Source of the DNA: Corella eumyota
Taxonomy: Eukaryota > Chordata > Ascidiacea > Phlebobranchia > Corellidae
Assembly: GCA_963082875.1 (NCBI GenBank)
Contig: OY720100.1
Location: 2,418,001 to 2,482,000 of the forward strand
DNA: 64,000 nucleotides
Direction of reading: 5' to 3'
The first letter of the stretch is position 1. Each line of letters begins with the position of its first letter. This document shows positions 22,698 to 33,883 of the stretch, one piece after another. The translations under genes were made by a program, and so were the position numbers. The notes under the pieces were generated by a model. That model had not been told where the DNA came from and ran no database searches. It worked only from the letters and a program-made list of their open reading frames with translations.

Positions 22698-25293
22698 ATT
22701 TTAGAATTAAGTTTAAGCTCAGAAATATAAAAATTACATCTTTACAAAAAAGAAAAAAAAAGGTTATTATAGATTTACAAAAAAGGTTATTATAAAAAGA
22801 AAAAGTTTTTATTTGTTAAAAACATTTGTTAGAACATAATTATTTTAAGAGTAAAATGTTACTTAAATTACTACTACGTATACATAACAAAAGTTTTAAA
22901 CTTAAAGGCGACAGACTCGCAGAATGTTGCAAAAATGTCATATTTGCTTTAATTGCCCGTGGAATTTAAGCATTTTTTATTAATATTTAAGCTCCGTTGA
23001 TATATTTAAACCATTGAATATATTTTTGGATGGGCAATTAATTTTTTATCGCAAAAAAAAACAAAACATTCACACCTAGAATTAGTTTTACGATGTTTTT
23101 ATAATTTATTATTGCTTGTCTTTGTTACTATAGAAACGACGCGGTTGTTGCAATGACCGTTTTGTAGCCACGATTTAAAAAAAGCAATTTTGTGGTTACA
23201 ACTCTCACTATAACATACATGGTTTTAAGTTTAAAATATTTTTCGAAATAGAAATATAAATTCAACCACGGCGCTGTGAAGCGTTTACACTTTAATCACG
23301 ACATAAAGGTATATATTACAACCATCTTAGGTAATGTTTGGGGAGTACTAACCTCTGGTAATCATTGTTATTATTTAAACCAAAAACTTATCGAAAGATT
23401 ATTAATGTCTCCATCATGTTAATTATATTTAGAAATGCCAAAATATGTCATTTTACTGTTAAGTATTTGATTATTTTAATTCTTCGCATGAACAAAATAA
23501 AAAACGAATGTCCTATTTTTATACGAAAGTGATCTTATTAAAAAGTAGTTTAAAGTTGGCATAAGTTTCCGGGATTCAATTTTAAGTTCTCCATTTCGAG
23601 TTGGATAGTTAATTAGAATAGGGAAGTAAGGTTACAAGCTTTATTGGCTTACATATGCGTTTCTATAATATCATGCTGAGCGAGTAGAATAAATCCAACT
23701 CGTGACTACATTTCAATTGGATTAACAGCATGATGTAGAGTGATCCTTATTAAAAGTATATTAAAAAGTAAAAATGTAGGTCTACCAAAGAGATTTATAA
23801 CATGTTTATTTAACGTTGTTTTTATTCAATATTTTGAATAAGATATTTATTGATGTTATAATACAATCTTAATATGAGTAACTTTTATTGATTTAATTTA
23901 ATGCACAACTTGAATTTACTTAAACAAAACAAACTTTATTTAAAAATAAAAAACAAACATATTTTTTGCATTGATTTTTTATAACGCGAATTAATATAAA
24001 GATGTGTCAAAGTTGTAAAATAACATTATAATAAATATAAGCATTGTTGCGTAAAATTTAAATCGCAACTTAATTGCCTTGCTTAAAATTTAAACAAAAG
24101 AGCATTTTTTATTCGGTTTTAAAACGCACGAGCGACTTTAGGTTTATGAGTAATCACTTTACTTAAACAAAAACTTTTGACAGCGCAAGTTCGCGTTATT
24201 CAATTGTCTTATCTTTATGACATATTGCTTCTGCTCCAAAAAACAACAAACAAAAATCATCTTGAACTCGATTTCAAATCATAAAATATAATAATTAAAA
24301 ACGCGACTAATTATAAAGTTATTTTTACATGTATCATTAGTTTTACTTATTTTAAATATAAACAACAGTAATTGTCTAATGCGGATCTTAATCCTTATAA
24401 TTTGTATGTCTAAATCGACCATTAGTATTGTAGTTACGTGTATTGAACAATTTGTTTATATTTACTCGTTGTAAATTAAAAATCGGAGAACTAATGTGGC
24501 GCCAAAAGGATTAAATCCCAAATCTCGAATTGTTATTTTGTTTCTAAAAGTAAACTTTGCATTTAATGGCGCCGCATTGTCTAGACCTTATTTGCAATTG
24601 CGATTAGAGTTTCAAAAATTAGTAAAATTAAATTTAGAATTATCCAAAAAAGTAAAAATGTTTAAATTTTAATAAATTTAAAAGCAACTACTTTTTAAAA
24701 AGTATAATTTTTTATAATTTAAAATGAAAATTTATTTGTTAAATTCATGAAGTTTTAAAAAGATTTAAAATTAATATGTTGCCTTTTAAAGTATTTATAC
24801 ACACTTTTAGGAAAGTGTAACTTTTTAGTATTTGCTAAAATATAATTTTTTTTTGGTTTAAAATGAGTTTTTATTATACAAATTCGTTTGGCTTGTTTTA
24901 ATAAAAAATAGGTGTTTATTTAACAATTCAATTTTAGGCACTTAAAGCTTTTTTTATTTCGTCATTTGTCTAGAAATAATTGTTACCGCTTGAAATAGAA
25001 ATAATTAATTTTCTTATATTTACAGTTCCCACAACTTTAACTAAAACAAACAAATTTTATTTTGAAACAAATTTAACTTTCCCATTACCTCACGGTCATA
25101 ACAAGTTGTTGTTGTTGTTGTTTAACTTTTGTCAAACAAACACGAAATAACGGGAGGATATGAGAGCAAATAGATAAGTCTGCAGCCTGGTTTCAATGGG
25201 ATAGGAAGTTAATTAACTTTTCCGGTGCTCCGTTCACGCGAGAGAGAAAGTTTTAAAAAGAAAAAGGGAAAAGAAAAAGAGAGAGTGGAGAAT
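22698..25293. promoter_or_regulatory. Gene-poor interval upstream of CATIP and ID
   Basis: This 2.6-kb region separates divergent CATIP and ID. No coding sequence recognised. It contains the Smad-like cluster at 24498-24586 and crossed short inverted repeats at 23597-23734. Much of the rest is A/T homopolymer-rich. Confidence 0.5.
24498..24586 (+). promoter_or_regulatory. BMP-Smad response-element-like cluster upstream of ID
   Basis: At 24568-24573 is GGCGCC, then exactly five bases (GCATT), then GTCTAGAC at 24579-24586. GGCGCC-N5-GTCT is the arrangement known for BMP-Smad1/5-Smad4 elements (general form GRCGNC-N5-GTCT), and GTCTAGAC is also the palindromic Smad3/4 box. A second GGCGCC lies at 24498-24503. 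Id genes are the standard direct BMP targets in animals. The cluster sits about 0.8 kb upstream of the ID ATG. Function is inferred from motif, spacing and context. Confidence 0.6.
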
Positions 25294-25320
25294 TATATAA
25301 AACGCCACTAAACGGCGTTT
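25294..25320 (+). promoter_or_regulatory. ID core promoter: TATA box with adjoining inverted repeat
   Basis: TATATAA (25294-25300) lies about 85 bp upstream of the ID ATG. It abuts an inverted repeat AAACGCC (25300-25306) / GGCGTTT (25314-25320) with a 7-base loop. Transcription would start near 25325-25330 by the usual TATA spacing. The inverted repeat straddles the place where TFIIB and the start site would lie. Confidence 0.6.
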
Positions 25321-25382
25321 AGTACACATTCAATTTTATTTCAATTACATTGAGTTTAAGTTAAAAAGATTTATTCAAAAAA

Positions 25383-25850
25383 ATGGTTAAAGGACCAAAA
25401 GTTATGCTTAAAAGTGAAAGTGGACGATATGATCCCATGACAAGAAAAATTGTTCAAAAAAGTAAATCGATTCAGAAGTTAAATCAAGTTGATACCGAAG
25501 CAAATGAATTAAGGTAATAACTTTTGTTTACTTATTTATTTACATCTTTAAAAGTGTAAAATATTTTTTAACTGCAAATTTATTTTATTTGGCTGCTTTA
25601 TAAAAAAAAAAGTTTATTTTATATTTTATTAACAGTTTAATTTATTTTTTGCAGATTTCTTTATAGTAAATTACAACAAATTATTCCAACTTGTCAAACG
25701 AAACCACAAACAACAAGTGTCGATATTGTTCTAAGCGCAGTTGATTATATTCGGGAACTTCATTTAATGCTGGAGAACAAAGAAAAAAATAAATTTCAAA
25801 ATGTCGATCAAAAAATTCGAAAACCTCTTACAAACTTGACAGCAAATTAA
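25383..25850 (+). CDS. ID: Id-family HLH protein (inhibitor of DNA binding)
   Basis: Dominant-negative HLH factor that dimerises with E proteins and blocks bHLH DNA binding. Two exons, 25383-25513 and 25655-25850, give 108 residues. The HLH spans about residues 44-82: LYSKLQQIIPTC (helix 1), a loop with KPQTTSVDIV, and LSAVDYIRELHLMLE (helix 2). This matches the Id consensus. The stretch before helix 1 (VDTEANELR) lacks the basic DNA-binding cluster of true bHLH proteins, which is the defining Id feature. The N-terminal part is basic and short, and the C terminus has no recognised motif. The intron falls just before helix 1. Which Id paralogue it is cannot be told. A TATA box lies upstream at 25294, and a Smad-like cluster further upstream suggests BMP control. 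Confidence 0.88.
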
Positions 25851-26390
25851 TCTAAAAGATAATCTTAAAGGTAAAAATAAATTCAACTTATTTTTAATGT
25901 GTTTTACTAAACTTTTGATTTTCTAACGTTTATGTCATTTTTATTCGTAAATATAGTTTGCTAAGTTGCAGTTTTTTAATTAATTTATTTTATATAGATT
26001 TGTTCAAAGTTCAACTACGTCACAAGGCACGAGATAGCTGGGTCACGTGATCAAAGTAACGAGATAGACAAGAATCGTTGACCAAGAAAAAAACAAATTC
26101 GGGTTAATAGAAGACAACATTTCTGATTCGTTTTTGTTGCTAAAAGACAATTTGTATTTTTCTTTATGTTATTTTTTGTAATAAAAACAAATGACAAACC
26201 AAGCCTTATTTTTTATGCTAATAACTTATTATCATCTATATATCGACCTTTAAAAAAATTTCAATAGCGTATAACTTAAAAGCTGGTATGCATTTTATTT
26301 TTAAACACTTTTTAATGATAAGTTAAAATGCTATATAAAAAAATTTACAAAACTGCAAAGTTGAAATAAAATTAGCCATTATATAATAAT

Positions 26391-26567
26391 TTGGATCACG
26401 TATGTTGTCCGGCTCTTGACAAAACAACGTTCGGTTTACCATAAGAAAGAATTCTCTAGAACCGTGTTCCGTAGGAAAGAATTTAGGAGGGCCGTAATCC
26501 GTAGGAAAGAATTAAGGACGTAGTGTAATTATGTTTTGTCTAGAACCGGACAACACACGTGACCCAA
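26391..26567. mobile_element. Short MITE-like element with ~36-bp terminal inverted repeats
   Basis: The left end TTGGATCACGTATGTTGTCC and the reverse complement of the right end TTGGGTCACGTGTGTTGTCC match over about 36 bp with few differences. They enclose about 105 bp with no coding capacity. The interior has three imperfect direct repeats of GTAGGAAAGAATT type. No target-site duplication is clear, so the superfamily is not assigned. Confidence 0.7.
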
Positions 26568-26714
26568 TATATTCATAGTAGTTGCAATGGTTCTATAAAA
26601 AAAGGGTTATACAATATTTAAAGGGAAAAAAGAACGGACAAATTTACGTGACGTGCATTTTAATTTTTATTTTATTTATGGTTAGGTTTAAAAATTTCTT
26701 TTGTTATGTAATTT

Positions 26715-26820
26715 TAAAGCGCATTTAAAGCGCAAACTGTTTCACATCGCATTTAAAGCGCAAACTGTATTTAAAGCGCAAACTACAAAGCGCATTTAAA
26801 GCGCAAACTGTTTCACATGT
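26715..26820. repeat. Tandem repeat of ATTTAAAGCGCAAACTG units
   Basis: Four copies of a unit containing (GCGC)ATTTAAAGCGCAAACTG are spaced irregularly. The first and last also share the following TTTCACAT. The GCGC words stand out against the AT-rich surroundings. Confidence 0.85.
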
Positions 26821-27863
26821 TTAAGCTACCTGAAAACGTCAGAGATTGGTGTTTTAGCACGAAACCTATCGGGCTATATCTTTATGTTGTCAAAAGTTGT
26901 AGATGAGTTATAAAAAATGTATTAAATATTTATTTTAAAATTTGCCTTAAATATTATTTAAACACTCGGTAGATGGCGCTAACGAGTCTTTTTTGTTATT
27001 CTTGACCGCGGTTTAAGATTCAGTTTTAATAAAATTATATTTTGTAGTAAAAAATAATTTTGTCTTATTAAAACTAATCATTTATATGAAAAATAATTTT
27101 AAAAGGTATATTATATGGGTAAGTCATTAACCGTTCTATTTTTAAATTTCTTCAGAATCGCTTTAAATTTTTAGTTACTGCATTATTTTAATTTTTTATT
27201 TTTTAACGAAATAATTTTTTAAATTAATAACAATAAATATATGGCAAAAACTGTTTCAATTTAAAGTTTAAATTAATTTAATGTTTGCAAAATAATAAAA
27301 AAATTACAACTTAACTTTTTATTACGTATTAATGACGTCATAGTTATTATTTTTAAAATCCTGCGCAGCCAGGCAGAAATTTATAATCTAATTTTAATCG
27401 ACATTCGAACCCATTTTTTGTATTATGACATAACAATGGTCATTCATATAAATAACTAAGATTATATTCTCGAATCAAAATAATTCAAATCGACATTTTA
27501 ATTCCGCGATTCGAAAATCAAAAATGGGATTACTTTTTAGTCGTAGAAACTCTATTTTAATTTGAATAAAAATAATTTAATATTTATTGCTTTATTGTAG
27601 TTGAATAATCACAAGAATTATAACAAAAAATTCCATTAGAATTAAGTTCGTTTTTTAATTGTAAATTATCGATAAAATAAAAACACATATAAAATGTATT
27701 CAAAATATGTTACTTTAGGTTGTTAGTTTATTATAGAATTAAATATTAATGAATATATTGAGTCAGCTTGTTTCAATCTATATTTATCGCGATTTTATAG
27801 ACAGCTATGGTTGTTTAAGAAATAACGAATTTAATTATTTTTTAATTTTAATAAATATTAAAT

Positions 27864-28045
27864 TTTGGGTTTGGTGACCATGCCATAACATATTTAAAAT
27901 CTTTATGTAAACATTAATACTTTTGGCATGTTTTAAATCATTAAATTGATTTTGTTATTTTTCCCGTCGCATTGTTGTAATATTAATTGTATATCGTATT
28001 TATTATTTACTTTTATCAATGTGCGAAAAACCATAATAAAAAAAA
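27864..28045 (+). repeat. Left arm of a dispersed inverted repeat flanking BARHL
   Basis: About 180 bp, starting TTTGGGTTTGGTGACCATGC, that recurs as its reverse complement at 33229-33410 with few mismatches. No coding sequence. It could be two copies of one non-autonomous element in opposite orientation. Confidence 0.85.
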
Positions 28046-29040
28046 AAAAATTATAACAAAAATTTTAAAGTTTTAATTTGAAGCACAATTAAAAATTTAT
28101 TTTTTGAATTTTTAATTTAAGTTTTTAATTTTTTATATTTATTATTTTATGGAAAAAATGATGGGAAAATATATTACACGAGATTAGTAAATTTAACATC
28201 ATTCATTTGTAAATTATCTCCATAATCCTTTTTTTGTTTTAATTTATCTTTTATTTGCAATCCACAAACAAGGCATGCGAAAATTCAAAAAACACGGAAT
28301 TGTTTTTAATATTTAAATTCTAATAATCTCAAAATTATTTTGTAAAAGTATTTCTGTTATATTAATATTAAAACATATTTTTATAATATCAATAACGTAC
28401 CAGATTTTTTTTTAAATATAATAAATTTGTAAACTGATTTCCTAATTTAAAATTAATTTTAATTATCAGAAACTAAATTAACCAATTAAATAAATACGGA
28501 TAAATTCTCACGTTTAGTTAATTAATTAAATATTCAGTTAACAAACTAACAAGATAAACGTACTACTTAATCCTCGCATTATTTATTTAAAATGTGAATT
28601 CTCGTAAAATATCGTTTAATTAGTAGCATCACACGCTGATTTAAAAAACTGTTTAAATTATTAATTTGTGATATTAAATCAAAAATTTATTTAATAAAAT
28701 TTAGACGACAAATTTTGCTTAAAAATACAAGTTGATATTTAATAAAAACGATTGGCTAATTTTCTAGGCGTGTTTTACTTACATAAAGCTAATGTTTTAT
28801 TCTTTTATACTAAATTAAATATACTTTCACTTGACCTTTAGGAAGGGTATATTTTAATAAAAATTGTGAACAATTAAATATTTTATTGGCTAATTTAGTG
28901 GGGGTGTGTATTACTTAAATATAGAAATTTATTCAAAGCCTTTTCAATAAAATAAAGTAACTAAAAATTCGAAGGTATTCAGCGTTTACGTTTTCATTGT
29001 GAGTAAATCGTGTAACTACTTTTAGCTTTCTCTGTTTACA

Positions 29041-29310
29041 AGTCGTTGGGAAAATAAGCAATTACCGCTATGTGGTGTGTTATTATATCCTTGAATAATA
29101 GCCAGACGATCCCAGAGCGTTGAATGGGGCTAAATATGTTTAAGTGACATTTAAAGCGCCGTGAAAAGGGTCTGACGCGTCTCCCGATTATTCTATCAAG
29201 AGTAGGTGGCCATTTTTGCGATATCCCTAATCCGCTGCTTATTAACTGCGTCCAAAGTCAATCAAAAATTAATAAGCGAGCAAGCAGCTAATGCTACGTT
29301 TGTAGACGAC
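29041..29310 (+). promoter_or_regulatory. GC-richer candidate enhancer upstream of BARHL
   Basis: This block has clearly more G/C and CpG than its flanks and few homopolymer runs, which suggests constraint. It contains TAATCC (29228-29233), an Otx/K50 homeodomain-type site, and CGATTA near 29185. It lies 0.5-0.8 kb upstream of the BARHL start. Enhancer function is an inference. Confidence 0.4.
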
Positions 29311-29665
29311 GGTTAAACGCTATATTCTCGTGTGAAAGTTGAATATTTTCGACTTTTAAATATATGGACTTCCAACCAACATTTATCCCCAACAAAACAT
29401 TTAGAAAATGATCGGGTATAAATTTCAATAGATAAGCTTCGCTATTTCGCATAAAAACTCGCGTATTAAGGCGTTCTATTATGTCTATGGGTATAGTTAG
29501 ACACAACCATATTTATAACAATAAAACGCGAGATTACGCCAGAAATGAAAGGATCAGAAATTATTTTTGGCCGTTTTTTTGTGTTCACGTTTAAATGAAT
29601 TGGAACCACGTTTTTTTTCGGTAGTAAGATAATGTTTATTGGATTAAGAAAAGGAAAAAAGGGAA

Positions 29666-29675
29666 GCGCATGCGC
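29666..29675. promoter_or_regulatory. NRF1-like palindrome in the BARHL proximal promoter
   Basis: GCGCATGCGC is the core of the NRF1 (NRF-1/erect wing) consensus. It lies about 145 bp upstream of the BARHL ATG, followed by a pyrimidine run and CATAAAA near 29696. A GGATTA Otx-type site is at 29641-29646. Confidence 0.5.
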
Positions 29676-29819
29676 ACTTGCTCTCTCTTTGCGTGCATAA
29701 AACGGAGAATATAATTAACAATTTATTCATATGCTGTTATAGGTTTTAAGGTGCACATCAAATTTTTGGGAATTTATATTAAATTTAAAGAAAAAGTTAA
29801 AGAGATTCGATCAAGAAAA

Positions 29820-32610
29820 ATGTCGATTGAAAATTTAAAAATTGTAGTTGATGACGTGGAACAAGAAATTGATGACGTAACGCCAACGTCACCAAAAGTA
29901 AATCAAAACAATCGGAAAAAGCCGAAGTTTAGCATCGATAACATTTTGAAAATGGAAATCAAATCTAGAAAATCGCATTCTTCGGAAAATGACAGCGATT
30001 CATACCAATCTTCACCGAGTCCTATAAACTACTCCATTGACAACGCTCCAATCGAAGTGAAAACAAGAAGTTTTCTTTTTGGGCGACAGAAGAGTTGGTC
30101 TCCCAACAAAACATCTTCCCCAAATCGTCAGAGCACAAGTCCGACCTCGAGTGATGGAGAAATTTCGAACCCTTTTCTTCCTCTCCACCAACTTTCGGGC
30201 GATCTTTCGAAATTACCTTCTACTATTTTGCAGAATCAGGGATACGGCTTAAACGCGTTTGGTAAGTAAATTTTTATTTAAAAACTTAAAGAAACAAAAA
30301 GTTAACAAACTTACTTAAATTTAAAACTTTTAAGTAAAAATAAAATTTTAATAAAAAAAAAATTTTTCATTAAAAATAAAAGACAAAAAGTTAAATAACT
30401 TTTACATGAACTGTAGTTAAATTTTTTTCGAGGTTATAATTTCTTGCAATGTTAAACTTTTTCGCAACTAAACACGCAAATAAGGCTTAAAAATATATAT
30501 TTTTCGACCTGCGTTTTTTCAGTTTTTTTTAAATTTTTTTTAAAAATTTTAGGCCAATCAAATCTTATGTACCATCCTTATCTATCTTCCATCTGGCAAA
30601 CTATGATGTCAAGAAACAAAATATTTCAACAGAGTCCACCAGCTTCATTTGTTCCGTTTAATTTTGCCAGAAATAACGAAGTAAAAACCTCACATGAAAG
30701 AGGTAAATAAATCGAGTTATTTTTTTTATAATAAAATAGATAATTTTTATCAAAAAAAAAAAATTTTTTCAAAGAAATACTTTAACAAACTTTTTAAAAA
30801 TAATTTTTTTTAGAAGAAATAGCTCCGGAGGAGGAATTTTGGTTTAAATCCAGGGAATCAAAGGAGGACAACTTTAATCGAAAACGACTTTTATCCTCCA
30901 ACAAAAACAAGAAACCCAGAAAGGCGAGAACTGCTTTTACAGACGATCAACTTGTCCAACTTGAAAAAAGTTTTGACGGACAAAAGTAAGTTTTTCTTTA
31001 TTTTTAAATATTTTTTAAAATTGTTAATTTGTTAAAGTATTCTATTAGACATTAAATCGCTATTCTTTAGTTAAAGTATTTTTTATTTTTAAAATAGCAC
31101 TAAAATAGTTTTCCATACGTGGGTTTTATCATTATTTTTATTAATATATTTCGCTTTTTATTGTCCGCCATTTTAATTTTTTAATCCCCTTATTTTTTAG
31201 ATATTTATCTGTACAAGATCGCATGGAATTGGCTCACAAGTTAAACTTAACTGACACCCAAGTTAAGACTTGGTATCAAAATAGAAGGTAAATATAAATT
31301 AAAAATTAAATAAAGTTTTTACACAAGTTGTATCACTAATTTAAATTAAAACAATAAGTTAATTTTTTATAATATTTATTAAATCTATAAAATGCTTCTA
31401 AAATTTGGTTAAAATTTATTTTTTAAATAAACAATTTTAAAAACGCGTCTAAAATATTTATATTTTCCCATGTGGCTAATTGTACACGCGCCTGCCTTGT
31501 TAAAAATAAACAAGGAATTTAACTCGATTTAAATTTCCCATAAGCACGAATTAACGGCGCGATTATTTGAACGCTAATAAGTCTCGAAGGACAAAATATT
31601 TCACTTAAAAATGAACGTTTATTAGAAGATATAATTAACTTAGAATTAGGTTTAATTGGGCGACAGTAAATTTGTGTTTATTGGAAATTAGCGAAAAAAA
31701 TGACTTTTAATAATTAGTCGTAATGACGGAGTAAAAAATAAATAAAAATATTAAAAGAATTGAAAAAAAAAAAATTTAATAATTACATGTTACATTGCTT
31801 TTAAATAGTTAGATTAAAGTTATAATTTTTGACACAGTTTACTAAATATATTAAACTGCGCTTAAATAAAAAATGTTTAAATTGTATTAAAATAGTCTTA
31901 TGTGTCAATGATATTTAAAAATAAATTTTACAAGCGCATAAGTTTTTATATTTTAAAGTTCAATTAATTTCAACTTTAATTAATTTTTTAATTTTTTTTA
32001 GAACAAAATGGAAACGACAAACTGCTGTTGGACTTGAGTTGTTGGCGGAGACCGGAAATTATGCCGCCCTTGAGCAAGTCTTACCCCAATCCCATCCTTT
32101 ATTACAGCGACCTGTACTTAACAGTTTATTACAGTTACAACAATACAACACAGGTATTAATTGTTTTTTTTTTAAATTAATTACTTCTTTTTGAAATTTC
32201 ATAAAAAAAATTTTAAATAAAAGTGTATGTAAATGCTATTTAAGGCTACTCTTATACTTATACTTTGGTTTACATAAAAACTACAAGTTTTTACTTAATT
32301 AAACAATTAACGATTTTTAGGAGTACAACAACGTTCTATTATTCCCATGCTCTGTCAAATGTACGGAAGTAACTCCCAAGTGCTGCCAACTAGCGGCAAA
32401 ATACCTTTTGGTGAAACTCAAAGTTCGCCGCTTGGGTTTTCCGATAAATTTTCCACAGGTAAGTTCTATTTTTGTTTCGGTATTTTTTATGCTGACTAGA
32501 ATGAAAAAAAAAATTAAAACTGTTATTAGTTGCTGTGTAGTTGATTGATTAAAAATATTAATAATGTTTTTCTTTTTTCAGATAATTACAAAACAATGAA
32601 GGCCAACTGA
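29820..32610 (+). CDS. BARHL: BARHL homeobox transcription factor
   Basis: BarH-like homeodomain factor involved in neural and sensory specification. Seven exons: 29820-30261, 30553-30702, 30814-30985, 31201-31287, 32002-32153, 32321-32458 and 32582-32610; 389 residues, all junctions GT-AG. The start is the first ATG, at 29820. An eh1/FIL-type repressor motif FSIDNIL is at 37-43. The homeodomain spans about 232-291 ([52 protein letters not shown]). It carries the BarH hallmark Tyr at position 49 of the recognition helix. The family's extension [19 protein letters not shown] follows directly. An intron interrupts the homeodomain between Gln and Lys of GQKYLSV, and a second lies within the recognition helix (NRR). 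It is the only homeobox gene seen here and sits alone in large non-coding flanks, as is usual for developmental regulators. Confidence 0.95.
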
Positions 32611-33228
32611 GCTCGACAATTTAAATTTTTTTTTACTTTTTTTTAGTTTTCTGTTAATCATATAATTGTGTTGGTTTAGACGAGCTTTGCTTAACTTCAA
32701 ATAATGACTTATACTTTAAAATCTTGTTTTCTTTAAGATTTATTTAAATATTCATTGTAAATATTTAGTATTTGTATTTTATTGTTCCATTATCGTATTA
32801 ATTCAATGCCACTGTTACAGATTTCTTCAAAACGTGTATTTAATTCATTTGTTTAAATTCTTCTATTTCTAATAATAACACATTTAAATGTTCTTAAAAT
32901 AAATATTATTAATTAATGTAAAATTGATAATAAAAAATTTGTTTTTGAAAATATACTAAATAAAAATCCAACAGGTAAGACTTGTAACAGTTACGGTCGC
33001 TACTCTTGTTATTATAGGGAGATCACCTTATTACATATTCATATTTTACACGTGTTATTTAGTTTGTCATTAAAATTTAAATATTTAAATAAAAAACATT
33101 GACAAAACAACAATGCAACATTTTCAAATTAAGTTCAAATTTAACTGTAGTTGATTATTGGCAGACACTGGTTAGAAATGCTGTAAAAAAACAGCAATGC
33201 CAATACACAGAATAATTTTAAAAATTTT

Positions 33229-33410
33229 TTTTTTTTATTTTGGTTTTTCGCGCATTGATAAAAGTAAATAATAAATACGATATACAATTAATATTACAAC
33301 AATGCGACGGGAAAAAATGACAAAATCAATTTAATGATTTAAAACATGTCAAAAGTATTAATGTTTACATGAAGATTTTAATTATTTTATGGCATGGTCA
33401 CCAAACCCAA
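33229..33410 (-). repeat. Right arm of the dispersed inverted repeat flanking BARHL
   Basis: This is the reverse complement of 27864-28045 apart from a few substitutions and small gaps (for example TTTTTCGCGCATTGATAAAA here against TTTTTCGCACATTGATAAAA). It ends in GGCATGGTCACCAAACCCAA. Confidence 0.85.
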
Positions 33411-33424
33411 TTATAATCAACAGT

Positions 33425-33492
33425 CTGACAGTATTCCAAACTAAAGTCAATTCAAGACAAGGTCAGGGTAATAAACGGTACTCTATGTTTAG
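33425..33492 (+). mobile_element. Degraded SINE family A tail
   Basis: The segment ATTCCAAACTAAAGTCAATT through TACTCTATGTTTAG follows the order of the family A tail but with many changes. It is an old 3' fragment. Confidence 0.5.
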
Positions 33493-33620
33493 ATTTTTTT
33501 ATTTAGTCAAAAATAAATATATAATAAGAAACAGAAAAAATTGGAAATAAATTATTAAAAAAGTTATAATTTAAAGTTCTGCTCTATTGCTTGATAAATT
33601 GCATTTAAAAAAAACAAGTC

Positions 33621-33883
33621 AAAAGAAAGGATCTTTATTACTTTCGCACGCCCGAATTTAACAAGGCGTTATAACCTAAGTATGGCAATTGTTCAACCAG
33701 ACATTAAAAATTAGTTGAAATATGTTTTAATGAGTATAACTTTGTTAATGGGTAAACTGAATATGTGAGGGTTAGGGTAAGGGTTTAATTTATGCAACCT
33801 CTTTGTTTAATTACATGTGTCATATTTCGGTTACACACCCTGTTTATGTAGGGCGTGCGAAACTAATAGAGATCCAAAAGAAA
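33621..33883. mobile_element. MITE with 25-bp terminal inverted repeats and 8-bp target duplications
   Basis: The terminal repeats are 33629-33653 and 33851-33875: GGATCTTTATTACTTTCGCA against GGATCTCTATTAGTTTCGCA on the other strand, both continuing CGCCC. The flanks are identical 8-mers AAAAGAAA at 33621-33628 and 33876-33883, the duplication length of hAT and P elements. The ~197-bp interior is non-coding and includes a TTAGGG-like word. Good identity between the ends suggests fairly recent insertion. Confidence 0.8.

Larger units (their letters stand above)
25851..29040. other. Gene desert between ID and BARHL
   Basis: No coding sequence recognised. It holds the ID 3' UTR (AATAAA-like near 26178), a MITE at 26391-26567, a GCGC-containing tandem repeat at 26715-26820, a CRE-like TGACGTCA near 27332, and one arm of the inverted ~180 bp repeat at 27864-28045. 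Two similar AT-rich blocks near 28740 and 28870 share TTGGCTAATTT and look like an old local duplication. Confidence 0.5.

Noticed and set aside
33160-33215. Possible microRNA hairpin (ATGCTGT/ACAGCAAT and TTGGC/GCCAA)
   Set aside because: The arms need a bulge of about 16 bases on one side only, which does not fit a Dicer substrate, and the sequence matches no microRNA I know.
33765-33790. TTAGGG-like telomere repeat
   Set aside because: Only about two units, inside a MITE; too short to be telomeric.
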